64,000 nucleotides of DNA from Aurantibacter_A sp039941195 (GTDB taxonomy: Bacteria > Bacteroidota > Bacteroidia > Flavobacteriales > Flavobacteriaceae). The notes under the pieces were generated by a model. The model was not told the DNA's origin, searched no databases, and saw nothing but the letters and a program-made list of their open reading frames with translations. Below are positions 25,942 to 35,524 of this stretch, in pieces; position 1 is the stretch's first letter; each line of letters opens with the position of its first letter. The stretch covers positions 1 to 64,000 of the forward strand of contig NZ_JBDVFA010000061.1 in the NCBI RefSeq assembly GCF_039941195.1, given 5' to 3'. The translations under genes and the position numbers were made by a program.

Positions 25942-26982
25942 TTATTTTATTGTTTGAATTTGTTGTTTTTCTTCCACATTTTCTGTGTCGAAAAAACCTT
26001 GATTGCTCATCCAATCATCGCTATATATTTTACTCATATATCTAGAACCATGATCAGGGAACATTACAATTACATTACTGTTTTCATCAAACTCACCATC
26101 ATTAGCATATTGTTTTACAGCTTGTAAAGCTGCTCCACTTGTATAGCCAACAAACATTCCTTCAGTTTTAGCAATTTCTCTAGCAGTATGTGCGCTTTCC
26201 TCATCGCTAACTTTCATAAACTTATCAATTACTTTAAAGTCTGTAGCAGCCGGAATCAAATTTTTACCTAGCCCTTCTATACGGTATGGATAAATTTCGT
26301 TTTGATCAAATTTACCTGTTTGATGGTATTTTTGAAGTACAGAACCAAAAGCATCTACACCTAAAATTTTAATATCAGGATTTTGCTCTTTCAAATACCT
26401 GCCAATTCCAGAAATAGTACCTCCAGTACCACTACAAGCGACTAAATGCGTAATGTTTCCATTAGTTTGTTTCCAAATTTCTGGACCTGTATTATTGTAG
26501 TGAGCCTCAATATTCAATTCATTGAAATATTGATTAATATAAATACTATTCTCAGTCTCTTCATGCAATCTTTTAGCAACTTCATAGTACGATCGAGGAT
26601 CATCAGCGCTTACATGAGCTGGACATATATAGACCTCAGCTCCCATACTTTTCAGCATGTCAATTTTGTCGGGTGATGACTTAGAACTAACGGCTAAAAT
26701 ACATTTGTATCCTTTAATAATGCTAACCATAGCAATACTAAAGCCTGTATTTCCTGATGTAGTTTCGATTATTGTACTTCCTTCTGTAAGAATTCCTTTT
26801 CGTTCGGCTTCTTCAATGATATAAGTAGCTACTCTATCTTTTGAAGAATGGCCTGGATTGAAGGCTTCAACTTTTGCATAAAAGTTACCATTAAACTCTG
26901 AAGTAATCTTGTTAAGCTTAACAATTGGGGTGTTTCCTATTAATTCTAGGATACTGTTATGCGCATTAATTTGATTTTCCAT
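25942..26982 (-). CDS. PLP-dependent cysteine-synthase family protein, probable cysteate synthase
   Basis: The 346-residue protein has the fold-type II PLP core: the PLP lysine in NPGHSSKDR (about 43-51; most cysteine synthases read NPGGSVKDR), substrate loop TTSGNTG (about 74-80), phosphate loop GTGGTISG and a C-terminal TSGAA. Replacement of GSV by HSS marks it off from housekeeping CysK. Its position directly upstream of the SulA-like gene supports cysteate synthase, which makes L-cysteate from phosphoserine and sulfite in the capnine pathway (CapA in Capnocytophaga, as I recall). A cystathionine-beta-synthase-like or CysK/CysM role cannot be excluded. Confidence 0.65.
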   Translation of the reverse strand: MENQINAHNSILELIGNTPIVKLNKITSEFNGNFYAKVEAFNPGHSSKDRVATYIIEEAERKGILTEGSTIIETTSGNTGFSIAMVSIIKGYKCILAVSSKSSPDKIDMLKSMGAEVYICPAHVSADDPRSYYEVAKRLHEETENSIYINQYFNELNIEAHYNNTGPEIWKQTNGNITHLVACSGTGGTISGIGRYLKEQNPDIKILGVDAFGSVLQKYHQTGKFDQNEIYPYRIEGLGKNLIPAATDFKVIDKFMKVSDEESAHTAREIAKTEGMFVGYTSGAALQAVKQYANDGEFDENSNVIVMFPDHGSRYMSKIYSDDWMSNQGFFDTENVEEKQQIQTIK

Positions 26983-27065
26983 AAAGGTTAATCTTGGTTA
27001 GGGGAACGTAACATAAACGTTCATTTTGTATTGTTCCAAAAGCAAAATTACGGATTTTTTCCGAT

Positions 27066-29204
27066 TTAGTCCATTTTTCCCTCTAGATCTATTATAAAAG
27101 CATACTCTTTGGCCACCTCTTTTAGGGCTTCAAAACGTCCGGATGCACCACCATGACCTGCTTCCATATTCGTATCTAAAAACAATAAATTATCATCTGT
27201 TTTATACTCTCTTAATTTTGCCACCCATTTTGCAGGCTCCCAATATTGCACTTGAGAGTCGTGTAAACCAGTACTAACGTACATATTTGGATACTCTTGT
27301 TTAACGACATTATCATAAGGAGAATATGATTTCATATAATCATATGAATCTTTATTATTAGGGTTCCCCCATTCATCGTACTCCCCAGTAGTTAAAGGAA
27401 TAGAATCGTCTAACATAGTCGTAACAACGTCTACAAATGGTACAGCCGCAATTACTCCATTATACAATTCAGGTGCCATATTAACAATTGCCCCCATTAA
27501 CAAACCACCAGCAGAACCACCAGAGGCATATAAATGTTCTGAACTGGTATATTTTTCTTGTATTAAAAACTTTGAACAATCAATAAAATCTGTAAAAGTA
27601 TTTCTCTTTTGAAACATTTTACCTGTTTCGTACCATTCACGTCCTAAATATTGCCCGCCACGAATATGAGCAATAGCATAAATAAAGCCGCGATCCAAAA
27701 GACTTAAACGCACTGAAGAAAAATAAGGGTCAATTGTATTTCCATATGAACCGTAGGCATATTGTAATAACGGACTACTTCCATCAAGTTTTGTGTCTTT
27801 ATGGTAAACCATGGATATAGGAACTTTTATGCCATCAGCAGCGGTGGCCCATACACGTTTCGATTTATAATTTTCTTTTGAAAATTTTCCTCCTAAAACT
27901 TCCTGCTCCTTTTTAATGGTCTTTTCTTTAGTTTCCATATTAAAATCAATAATGGAACTAGGAGAAGTCATCGAATTATAACCATAACGCAATATTTTGG
28001 TGTCAAAATCTACATTTGTACTTGTGTATGCCGTATAGGTCTCATTGTCAAAAGGAAGAAAATAATTGTCGAATCCATCCCAACGGATAATTTTCAATTT
28101 ATTTAATCCATTTTCGCGCTCCGAAATCACATAATAATCTTTAAAAATGTCAATATCTTCAATGAGAACATTCTCGTTATGTGGAATAAATTCTTGCCAG
28201 TGCTTAGATTCTGTATTATTTTCATCAGTCACCATCATTTTAAAATTGGTAGCACCATCTTTATTTGTATGCACATAGAATTTATCAGCGTAATGATAAA
28301 TTCCATATTCCACTCCCCTTTCTCTAGGGTTAAACATTTTAAATTTACCATTGGGGTTATCGGCTTTTAAAATTTGATATTCTGAAGTTAAGGTGCTAGT
28401 AGAGCCAATTATTAAATATTTTTTGGATTTTGATTTATAGACAAAAGCGTAAAAAGTTTCGTCTTTTTCATGAAAAATCAACTCATCTTCTGATGCAGGA
28501 GTGCCTAGTATATGCTTATAAACTTTATCAGACCTCAAAGTTACGGGGTCCTTTTTAGTATAAAACAAAGTTTTGTTATCATCAGCCCATACCGAACCAC
28601 CCGTGGTGTTTTCTATTTTATCACTATAAACCTCTCCTGTTTTTAAGTTTTTAATTTGGATATAGTACTGGCGTCTTGATACCGTATCTACTGCAAATGA
28701 GGCCAAGGTATTATTTGGACTTACGCTAATGCCACCTAATTGAAAGTATTCATGGTCTTTAGCCATTTGATTACCATCAAACATTACTTCCTCAGGAGCA
28801 CTTTCACTTTCTTTTTTTCTAGAATAAATTGGATATTCTTTACCTGTTTCAAATCTTCTTAAATACCAATAACCATTTTGTTTATAGGGCACAGAAGAAT
28901 CATCTTCCTTTATTCGAGATTTCATTTCAGAAAAAAGACTGTCTTGAAAATCTTTGGTATGCGCTGTTAAATCATTATAATACTTATTTTCTGCATCTAA
29001 ATACGATATAACTTCAGCGTCCTCACGATCGTTCATCCAATAATAATTATCAATACGAACATCTCCATGTTTTTCTAGTTCTTTTCCGACTTTTTTAGCA
29101 TGAGGGGCATCAATTTTTACCATTGTATTTTTCTGATTTTGACAAGAGAGCGCAAAAGTAATACTAAACAGACAAAACAATGCTCTTTTTTCTAAGTGTA
29201 TCAT
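27066..29204 (-). CDS. Prolyl oligopeptidase family (S9A) lipoprotein peptidase
   Basis: The open frame begins at ATG 29255, but ATG 29204 gives a clean lipoprotein signal (MIHLEKRALFCLFSITFALSC, Cys at the lipobox), so 712 residues is preferred. An N-terminal beta-propeller is followed by the alpha/beta-hydrolase domain with nucleophile Ser in GGSAGG, Asp in GLHDSQVQYWEP and His in EAGHGGASGR; the specificity region VQYWEPAKW resembles oligopeptidase B. It cleaves short peptides, probably in the periplasm or at the outer membrane. Divergent from the ybaB gene. Confidence 0.85.
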   Translation of the reverse strand: MIHLEKRALFCLFSITFALSCQNQKNTMVKIDAPHAKKVGKELEKHGDVRIDNYYWMNDREDAEVISYLDAENKYYNDLTAHTKDFQDSLFSEMKSRIKEDDSSVPYKQNGYWYLRRFETGKEYPIYSRKKESESAPEEVMFDGNQMAKDHEYFQLGGISVSPNNTLASFAVDTVSRRQYYIQIKNLKTGEVYSDKIENTTGGSVWADDNKTLFYTKKDPVTLRSDKVYKHILGTPASEDELIFHEKDETFYAFVYKSKSKKYLIIGSTSTLTSEYQILKADNPNGKFKMFNPRERGVEYGIYHYADKFYVHTNKDGATNFKMMVTDENNTESKHWQEFIPHNENVLIEDIDIFKDYYVISERENGLNKLKIIRWDGFDNYFLPFDNETYTAYTSTNVDFDTKILRYGYNSMTSPSSIIDFNMETKEKTIKKEQEVLGGKFSKENYKSKRVWATAADGIKVPISMVYHKDTKLDGSSPLLQYAYGSYGNTIDPYFSSVRLSLLDRGFIYAIAHIRGGQYLGREWYETGKMFQKRNTFTDFIDCSKFLIQEKYTSSEHLYASGGSAGGLLMGAIVNMAPELYNGVIAAVPFVDVVTTMLDDSIPLTTGEYDEWGNPNNKDSYDYMKSYSPYDNVVKQEYPNMYVSTGLHDSQVQYWEPAKWVAKLREYKTDDNLLFLDTNMEAGHGGASGRFEALKEVAKEYAFIIDLEGKMD

Positions 29205-29260
29205 GAAAATCCTATTTAAGAATGAATTTAGTAATTTTGAATGAAAAATAAACACATATT

Positions 29261-29587
29261 ATGTTTGGAGATATAATGGGAATGATGGGTAAATTAAAAG
29301 AAACCCAAGAAAAAGTAAAGGCTACCAAGGAAAGATTAAATCATGTTTTATTAGATGAATCTTCTTCAGATAATTTACTAAAAGTTACGATTAATGCTAA
29401 TAGAAGTATAAAAAACATAACTATAGACAATAGCCTTCTAGAAGATAAAGAACAATTAGAAGATTATCTGGTACTTACTTTAAACAAGGCTATCGAGCGT
29501 GCAACTGAAGTTAATGAAGCTGAATTAGGTGCTGTAGCCAAAGAAGGCATGCCCAATATTCCAGGAATGGATTCGTTTTTAAAATAG
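29261..29587 (+). CDS. YbaB/EbfC nucleoid-associated protein
   Basis: A 108-residue cytosolic DNA-binding protein of the YbaB/EbfC family. The start MFGDIMGMMGKLKETQEKV is the family's helical N-terminus, followed by the central beta sheet (LLKVTINANRSIKNITID) and the C-terminal helix. The end IPGMDSFLK is slightly longer than usual. A TAATTTTG -7-like box is at 29232-29239. It is not next to recR or dnaX, its common partners elsewhere. Confidence 0.85.
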   Translation: MFGDIMGMMGKLKETQEKVKATKERLNHVLLDESSSDNLLKVTINANRSIKNITIDNSLLEDKEQLEDYLVLTLNKAIERATEVNEAELGAVAKEGMPNIPGMDSFLK

Positions 29588-29647
29588 ACTTTGGCAAGTT
29601 ATTTGCGATTCATTATAATGAACCAACCTAATTAGCAATATGATAAT

Positions 29648-30100
29648 ATGAAATACGCAGTTATACTATTTTTAATGCCGCTTTTGTCTTATGGACAGCT
29701 AGAAAGTGAGGCTGTAGTTTTTTCCAATTGGCAAACTGATTATAACATAGCCCTTAAACAAGCTAAAAAAGAGAACAAACATCTTTTGGTTTATTTTACG
29801 GGTAGTGATTGGTGTGGTCCTTGCAAAATGCTTAAAAAAGACTTGTTCGCTAAAAAGGAGTTTCAGGATTTTACTGAATCTTATGTGATGTTATATGTTG
29901 ATATTCCTAGAAGTGTTGATGTAATTGGTCCAAAGCAACTACAAAAAAATAAAGAACTTCTTAAAAAATTGAATAAAAAAGGCGTATTTCCTTTATTTAA
30001 AATATTGAATTCTAACGAAAAGGTATTAGATGACTATTCTGGATATAATATGAATGGAGAAATTAGTTATCATCTAGAGTTTCTAAGGAAAAATACATAA
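29648..30100 (+). CDS. Exported thioredoxin-family protein
   Basis: A 150-residue protein with a signal peptide (MKYAVILFLMPLLSYG, likely cleaved before QLES) and a thioredoxin fold with the WCGPC active site at 55-59, preceded by LLVYFTGSD, and a late cis-proline region GVFPLFKILN. It should act as a periplasmic thiol-disulfide oxidoreductase. It stands 60 bases after ybaB and ends at a terminator shared with the convergent ompA-like gene. Confidence 0.85.
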   Translation: MKYAVILFLMPLLSYGQLESEAVVFSNWQTDYNIALKQAKKENKHLLVYFTGSDWCGPCKMLKKDLFAKKEFQDFTESYVMLYVDIPRSVDVIGPKQLQKNKELLKKLNKKGVFPLFKILNSNEKVLDDYSGYNMNGEISYHLEFLRKNT

Positions 30101-30115
30101 TGACTTATTTTAAAT

Positions 30116-30151
30116 TAAAAAGGGCCTTCAAAATTGAAAGCCCTTTTTTTA
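30116..30151. terminator. Bidirectional terminator
   Basis: AAAAAGGGCCTTC pairs with GAAAGCCCTTTTTTT with one bulge; A- and T-runs flank both sides. It separates the thioredoxin gene from the convergent OmpA gene. Confidence 0.75.
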
Positions 30152-30173
30152 TAGATTTTATTAAGATCTTAAC

Positions 30174-31274
30174 TTAGTTGTTTATCAATCTAAATTCAGT
30201 TCTTCTATTTGCAGAGTGCTCTCTCTCAGTACAAGAAACACCTTCTTTACATCTATTTTTCACTTTAGTTTCACCGTAACCATTCGCTACTAAAAGACTA
30301 GAATTAATTCCTTTAGTAATTAAATAATCTGCTACAGCTTTCGCTCTTCTTTCAGATAAATCTTTATTTGAAGAAGCAGTACCTCTAACATCAGTATGAG
30401 ATGCAATCTCTAATTTAACCCCTGGGTTTTGAGACAATACTGGCATCAATCTAGTATCAATTATACTTTTAGCTTGAGAAGTTAAAGTTGCACTTCCTAA
30501 ATTCCAATTAATTGGTAAGGCTTGGTATTCCACTAAAGAACATTCAACTTCTTTCCATGTTGTTAATCCACCTTTTTCCTTCAACACCTCTTTAGTTACC
30601 GTTTTAGTAACTGGAGGGATTATGTCTTCAACGGTTTGAGCATCTCTATCTAATACCGTTTTAGTAATCTCAGCATATTCGGCAGGAATAATCTCTTCAA
30701 CTACTTTCGCCGGCTCTAACATTACAGTTTTAGTATAAGATGCATCTTTAGAACCTATTGGAGTACTATTTGTAGAAGCATCATTAGATAATACTTGCGT
30801 ATCAATAGTAGTAAATTCAGCAGGATAACCTTTATAACACCAATAACGACAATCATCTGGATTACCAGAAGCACAATCAGGTGCAGAAGCTCCTAATTCC
30901 CATTGCGCATACGCAGGCTTAATTTCAATAGTTTCTGATCCTGGTGCAAAAGAAGCAGGAACTACTTTTAGTGTATTACCACCTTGTTTTGCTACATAAG
31001 TAACAGTTTCTTTACCCCATTTTGCGGGTACTACTGTTAATTTCTTACCTTCTTCTTTTATTAAAACTCTCTCAGTAACTGTTTTAAAGGTAGCAGGTAC
31101 TGTTTTTAAAACCTTATAACCTGGTTTAACAGTTAAGGTAACCGTCTCATTTACGTAAACATCAGGGGTAGTACAACGCACATAACATTTACCTGGCTCT
31201 GGATTTTGTGGCAAATCCTGAGCATAACTAATCGCTCCTGCAAATACTGCAAGAAAAAATAACACTTTCTTCAT
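30174..31274 (-). CDS. OmpA-family protein with repeated N-terminal segments
   Basis: The 366-residue protein has a signal peptide (about 1-18, AGAISYAQ), a Cys-containing segment (CYVRC, later CASGNPDDCRYWC), and three similar stretches ending in VVPAxF/W (about 52-118) of roughly 24-30 residues each, then further PA-V-E-I repeats. The C-terminal 110 residues are an OmpA peptidoglycan-binding domain: LEIASHTDVRG, LSERRAKAVADYL and NRRTEFRL are intact. It anchors the outer membrane to peptidoglycan. I see no eight-stranded barrel, so the N-terminus is not classic OmpA. Confidence 0.8.
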   Translation of the reverse strand: MKKVLFFLAVFAGAISYAQDLPQNPEPGKCYVRCTTPDVYVNETVTLTVKPGYKVLKTVPATFKTVTERVLIKEEGKKLTVVPAKWGKETVTYVAKQGGNTLKVVPASFAPGSETIEIKPAYAQWELGASAPDCASGNPDDCRYWCYKGYPAEFTTIDTQVLSNDASTNSTPIGSKDASYTKTVMLEPAKVVEEIIPAEYAEITKTVLDRDAQTVEDIIPPVTKTVTKEVLKEKGGLTTWKEVECSLVEYQALPINWNLGSATLTSQAKSIIDTRLMPVLSQNPGVKLEIASHTDVRGTASSNKDLSERRAKAVADYLITKGINSSLLVANGYGETKVKNRCKEGVSCTEREHSANRRTEFRLINN

Positions 31275-31460
31275 TTTAATTTATGTTTATAATTAATGGT
31301 ACAGCAAAAATAGGCATTTTTTAGCAAAATGTTAATTTTTTTAAGATGTTATTTGATCATAATAACATATTATTTTCACCCATAATTTTGCCATAACCAA
31401 AATGACATAATAATAGAGCGATATAAAAAATTGTATTTTTACTAAAAGAACGTATGACTT

Positions 31461-31769
31461 ATGATAGTACTAGATAAAATCGAGTCAGGCTACACCTTTA
31501 AAATTCAGGCTGAAAGCGAAGAAGCATTAATGGAAAGTATGGTATTTTCTACCAAAGAAGAAGTTACACATATAATCAACGCGTTAACAAATAGTCCAAT
31601 CACACAATTCACTTTTGAAAGGAAAACCAATAATAGTGGTAAATTCTTATTTAATGTAAAAGATTCCTCTGGTAGGTTAGTTGGAACAAGTCAGTTATAT
31701 AATTCCGAAGCAGGCATGCAGAATGGCATAAAAAATCTAAAAATCACTTTAGCTTCATTAAAATCATAA
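31461..31769 (+). CDS. DUF1508 (YegP-like) protein
   Basis: A 102-residue protein with two YegP-type repeats; GKFLFNVKDSSGRLVGTSQLY matches the conserved 'G-x-F-x-F-x-L-x-D-x-x-G-x-x-I-x-x-S-x-x-Y' pattern. These are small cytosolic proteins of unknown function. It ends immediately next to the convergent threonine aldolase gene, without overlap. Confidence 0.7.
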   Translation: MIVLDKIESGYTFKIQAESEEALMESMVFSTKEEVTHIINALTNSPITQFTFERKTNNSGKFLFNVKDSSGRLVGTSQLYNSEAGMQNGIKNLKITLASLKS

Positions 31770-32852
31770 TTACATATTAGTTAAAATATTTAAGAATTTT
31801 TCATGCATTTTTTGTGTATAATCCAAATGCGTAACCATCCGAAGTTTCCCTTGTCCCATTCCAATAATATTAATATTTAGCCTATTTAGTTTATCAAGGA
31901 ATGCCGCCTCGCTAATTATTTCATGGTCAACTTCAAATATTACAATGTTCGTTTCTATAGGCTCTACTTTTTTAACAAAGGTTAAGTTCGCCAAAAGTTC
32001 TCCAATTTCTTTAGCTCTCCGATGATCCTCTACTAATCTATTTATATTATTGTCCAATGCAAATATTCCTGCAGCTGCTAAAAATCCAGCTTGCCGCATT
32101 CCTCCTCCTAGAATTTTACGAATACGCAAGGCTTTATTTATAAATTCTGAACTACCTACCAAAACTGATCCTACCGGACAACCTAATCCCTTGCTTAAAC
32201 ACACACTAATAGAATCAAAAAGATTTCCGTACTTTTCTGGAGTTTCATTTTGGGCTACCAAAGCATTCCACAAACGTGCACCATCTAAATGGTATGACAA
32301 TCCATTTTGATCACATACTTCTTTAATCCTTTTTAATTCTTCAAAATTCCAGCATGCTCCTCCCCCTTTATTTGTAGTGTTTTCTATGCAAACCAATGAA
32401 GTTAAAGGGCTATGATAAAAATCGGGAGGATTAATTGCAGCTGCTACTTGGTCAAAAGTCATCATCCCTCGATGACCATCAACCAACTTACATGATACAC
32501 CGCTGTTAAAACTAATTCCACCACCTTCATAATTATAAACATGTGCATATTTATCACATATTAATTGATCACCAGGATTCGTATGTAATTTTATAGCAGT
32601 TTGGTTGGCCATTGTACCTGAAGGAAAGAACAATGCTGCTTCTTTCCCAAACATTTCCGCTACCTTATATTCCAATGCATTTACGGTTGGGTCAGCTTTG
32701 AAAACATCATCCCCAATTTTTGCAGTCATCATAGCATCCAGCATCTCTGAGGATGGTTTTGTAACAGTATCACTTATAAGATTTATTTCCAATGTAGGTC
32801 CTATTTTCGATTTAAACAGCAATTTTAATAAAATAGAATGAAATATGTCCAA
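31770..32852 (-). CDS. Low-specificity threonine aldolase
   Basis: A PLP enzyme that splits L-threonine and allo-threonine to glycine and acetaldehyde. It carries ISDTVTKPS, the typical family N-terminus, GDDVFKADPTV, the PLP lysine in VCLSKGLGCPVGS, and LGGGMRQAG. The family usually starts around MEINLISDTVT; here ATG 32852 adds 20 residues, and a TTG at 32792 would give 341 residues, the normal length. I give the longer open frame but the TTG start is equally likely. Confidence 0.85.
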   Translation of the reverse strand: MDIFHSILLKLLFKSKIGPTLEINLISDTVTKPSSEMLDAMMTAKIGDDVFKADPTVNALEYKVAEMFGKEAALFFPSGTMANQTAIKLHTNPGDQLICDKYAHVYNYEGGGISFNSGVSCKLVDGHRGMMTFDQVAAAINPPDFYHSPLTSLVCIENTTNKGGGACWNFEELKRIKEVCDQNGLSYHLDGARLWNALVAQNETPEKYGNLFDSISVCLSKGLGCPVGSVLVGSSEFINKALRIRKILGGGMRQAGFLAAAGIFALDNNINRLVEDHRRAKEIGELLANLTFVKKVEPIETNIVIFEVDHEIISEAAFLDKLNRLNINIIGMGQGKLRMVTHLDYTQKMHEKFLNILTNM

Positions 32853-33001
32853 TACATGTATTTCAAATCTTATTTTAAAAATTTATTTGTTAATAAATGA
32901 TACTAATTTTTATTAGAATTGTTAAAACGCATAATTATTATTAGCGAATTAATAACATAAAAAAAGCAAAAAACCATTACCTTAAAGAAAAATAAAAACG
33001 C

Positions 33002-34465
33002 ATGGGCACTGTAGAAAATCAAATTTTTTCTTCTTATGAAAGAAACCCAGATTTGTATGATGAAATCTATAAAAAACAGGGGGAAATAAAAAAGGTTTAT
33101 AAAAAGCTTTTCGAACTTTACGGAGAACACTCGATAGAAGATTATGTGAATTTGAATACAAAAGCGAAATCCTCTTTTTTTAATCAGGGAATAACTTTTC
33201 AAGTCTATGGCAAAAAAGAGACTCAAGAAAAGATATTCCCTTTTGATTTATTCCCTCGAATAATTGATCCAGATGAATGGGAAATAATTGAGAAAGGAGC
33301 CATACAAAGAAGTAAAGCGTTAAACTTATTTCTTTGGGATATATACCACGATAAAAACATTATTAAAGAAGGCATTGTACCCTTAGATTTGATTATTTCT
33401 TCTGACAACTATTTAGATCAAATGGTTGGTATTGACCCACCAGGAGGCATTTACAACCACATTTCTGGCACAGATATCATTAAGCATAATGATGGTAATT
33501 ATTATGTGCTTGAAGATAATATAAGGTGTCCGTCAGGAGTAAGTTATGTGATAAGTAATAGAACCGCTTTAAAAAGAGCGTTATTCGGCGTTTTTAATCA
33601 TTATCAGACCTACTCCGTCACCAATTATGCTGAAAATCTCTTAGACCTTTTAGAGACTGCTAAACCAAAAGGAATTGACATTCCCGTCACGGTTGTATTA
33701 ACACCGGGCATGTACAATTCAGCGTTTTATGAACATTCGTATTTGGCCAAAACTATGGGTGTGGAATTAGTTGAGGGTCGTGATCTTATTGTGGAGAATG
33801 ATTTTGTGTACATGAAGACAATAAAGGGGCTTATAAAAGTTGATATTATATACCGTAGAGTAGATGATGCCTTTATTGATCCATTAGAATTTAGACCGGA
33901 TTCTGCACTTGGTGTCCCTGGACTTTTTGCGGCGTATAAAAAAGGTAATGTCACCTTGGCTAATGCTCCAGGAACAGGAGTAGCAGACGATAAAGCTGTT
34001 TACACTTATATGCCTCAAATAATTAAATATTATTTAAATGAAGAACCTATATTAAATAACGTACACACGTATCATTGTAGTAGACCTGATGAGTTAGAGT
34101 TTGTACTAGAGCATATTGATGAATTAGTAATTAAGCCAGTAGATGAAGCTGGTGGTTATGGTATTTCAATTGGTAATAGATTAACAGCGGAGGAAATTGA
34201 AACCGTAAGAAAGCAAGTATCGGAATCGCCAAGAAAGTACGTTGCTCAACCTATAATGTCCTTATCCGTTCATCCAACTTATATTGAAGAAAGCCAATCT
34301 TTCGAACAACGACATGTAGATTTAAGGACTTTTACCATTCTAGGGAAAGACAACGAATTTGTTTTAAAAGGAGGGTTAACTCGAGTGGCTCTAAAAAAAG
34401 GAAACCTGATAGTTAATTCCTCTCAAGGTGGCGGGTCTAAAGATACTTGGGTGTTAAAAAATTAA
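33002..34465 (+). CDS. Circularly permuted ATP-grasp type 2 protein
   Basis: The 487-residue protein has the signatures of the permuted ATP-grasp group (formerly DUF404/DUF407): RIIDPDEWEIIEKGAIQRSKALN, GIDPPGG, VLEDNIRCPSGVSYV, VIKPVDEAGGYGI and DLRTFTIL. It is the first of three genes (ATP-grasp, alpha-E, transglutaminase-like) conserved together in many bacteria and predicted from comparative genomics to ligate amino groups to a peptide or small molecule. Substrate and product are unknown. Divergent from the threonine aldolase. Confidence 0.9.
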   Translation: MGTVENQIFSSYERNPDLYDEIYKKQGEIKKVYKKLFELYGEHSIEDYVNLNTKAKSSFFNQGITFQVYGKKETQEKIFPFDLFPRIIDPDEWEIIEKGAIQRSKALNLFLWDIYHDKNIIKEGIVPLDLIISSDNYLDQMVGIDPPGGIYNHISGTDIIKHNDGNYYVLEDNIRCPSGVSYVISNRTALKRALFGVFNHYQTYSVTNYAENLLDLLETAKPKGIDIPVTVVLTPGMYNSAFYEHSYLAKTMGVELVEGRDLIVENDFVYMKTIKGLIKVDIIYRRVDDAFIDPLEFRPDSALGVPGLFAAYKKGNVTLANAPGTGVADDKAVYTYMPQIIKYYLNEEPILNNVHTYHCSRPDELEFVLEHIDELVIKPVDEAGGYGISIGNRLTAEEIETVRKQVSESPRKYVAQPIMSLSVHPTYIEESQSFEQRHVDLRTFTILGKDNEFVLKGGLTRVALKKGNLIVNSSQGGGSKDTWVLKN

Positions 34466-34534
34466 TCATAAAAATAAGACTAGAGATACCTTTTTTTGAT
34501 AAAATCAATTAATTGAATTTGAAAAACTAAATAT

Positions 34535-35482
34535 ATGCTTGCAAGAGTAGCAAATAATCTTTTCTGGATGGGTCGTTATATCGAACGTTCAGAACATATT
34601 GCCCGTTATCTTAATGTAAATTATTTTTCATCCTTAGATGCGCCAAATGCAAAATCACAAAATCGACAATTTGTATTGCGATCAATGTTGTTTATGGTTG
34701 GCACTCCAGAAAAAGATGAAACCAAAGAACTAGTAGAACAAGAAGTTTTATATAAAATTGGATTGGATTGCGAATCTCCAATTTCAATTATTAATAATGT
34801 AAAACATGCAAGAGAAAATGCAAATAGTGCTAGAGATTTAATTTCAACAGAATTATATGAGGCAATTAATAAGTTCTATCATTTTGTTTTAAATTATTCA
34901 AGTGATTCATTTGTTAAAAATGGACTACACGATTTCACCAGTAATGTTGCTGAAATGACAGCGGTACTACGAGGCAAAATAAGAGGTACATTATTACATG
35001 ATTCTATTTATGCTATTATAATGATGGGCATTAATATTGAGCGTGCCACACAAATTATTCGAATAATAAATGCTAAATACAATGATGCCATAATTGCTCA
35101 GGGTAGTTATGGAGATAAAATTAACAATAGTTTTGAATGGACTACCTTATTAAAATGTGCGGAATCTTATGACATGATGCGTCGTTATTATAAAAAAACT
35201 CCAACAACCATATCAACTTTAGAATTCTTAATTCTAAATCCTAATTGCCCAAGATCCATAATGAATAGTTTAAATCAAGTATTTAATCATATTAAAATTT
35301 TAGATCCTAGTAGAGCTTATGATAAAAACACTACCGCCTTTTTAATTGGAAAAGTAAGAGCAGAATATGAATATAAATACATTGAAGAGATTGAGGAAAA
35401 TATACAAGTTTTTATAGAAAATATTTTACAAAACTTGAACGAAATAAGTGAGAAAATGGAAAAGGAATTTTTTAATTATTAA
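34535..35482 (+). CDS. Alpha-E domain protein (DUF403)
   Basis: A 315-residue all-helical protein. It opens with MLARVANNLFWMGRYIERSEHIARYL, the diagnostic start of the alpha-E family, and contains TVLRGKIRGTL- and INIERATQIIRII-type helices. It always travels with permuted ATP-grasp proteins; a scaffold or co-enzyme role is supposed but unproven. It begins 69 bases after the ATP-grasp gene. Confidence 0.9.
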   Translation: MLARVANNLFWMGRYIERSEHIARYLNVNYFSSLDAPNAKSQNRQFVLRSMLFMVGTPEKDETKELVEQEVLYKIGLDCESPISIINNVKHARENANSARDLISTELYEAINKFYHFVLNYSSDSFVKNGLHDFTSNVAEMTAVLRGKIRGTLLHDSIYAIIMMGINIERATQIIRIINAKYNDAIIAQGSYGDKINNSFEWTTLLKCAESYDMMRRYYKKTPTTISTLEFLILNPNCPRSIMNSLNQVFNHIKILDPSRAYDKNTTAFLIGKVRAEYEYKYIEEIEENIQVFIENILQNLNEISEKMEKEFFNY

Positions 35483-35524
35483 TCCATTTAATCCAACTAT
35501 CTTAGCATTCCTTTTTAAAAAATA

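Noticed and set aside
25799..26014. A minus-strand frame of 71 codons overlapping the cysteate-synthase-like gene end
   Set aside because: It overlaps a well-supported gene and a terminator and has no recognisable features.
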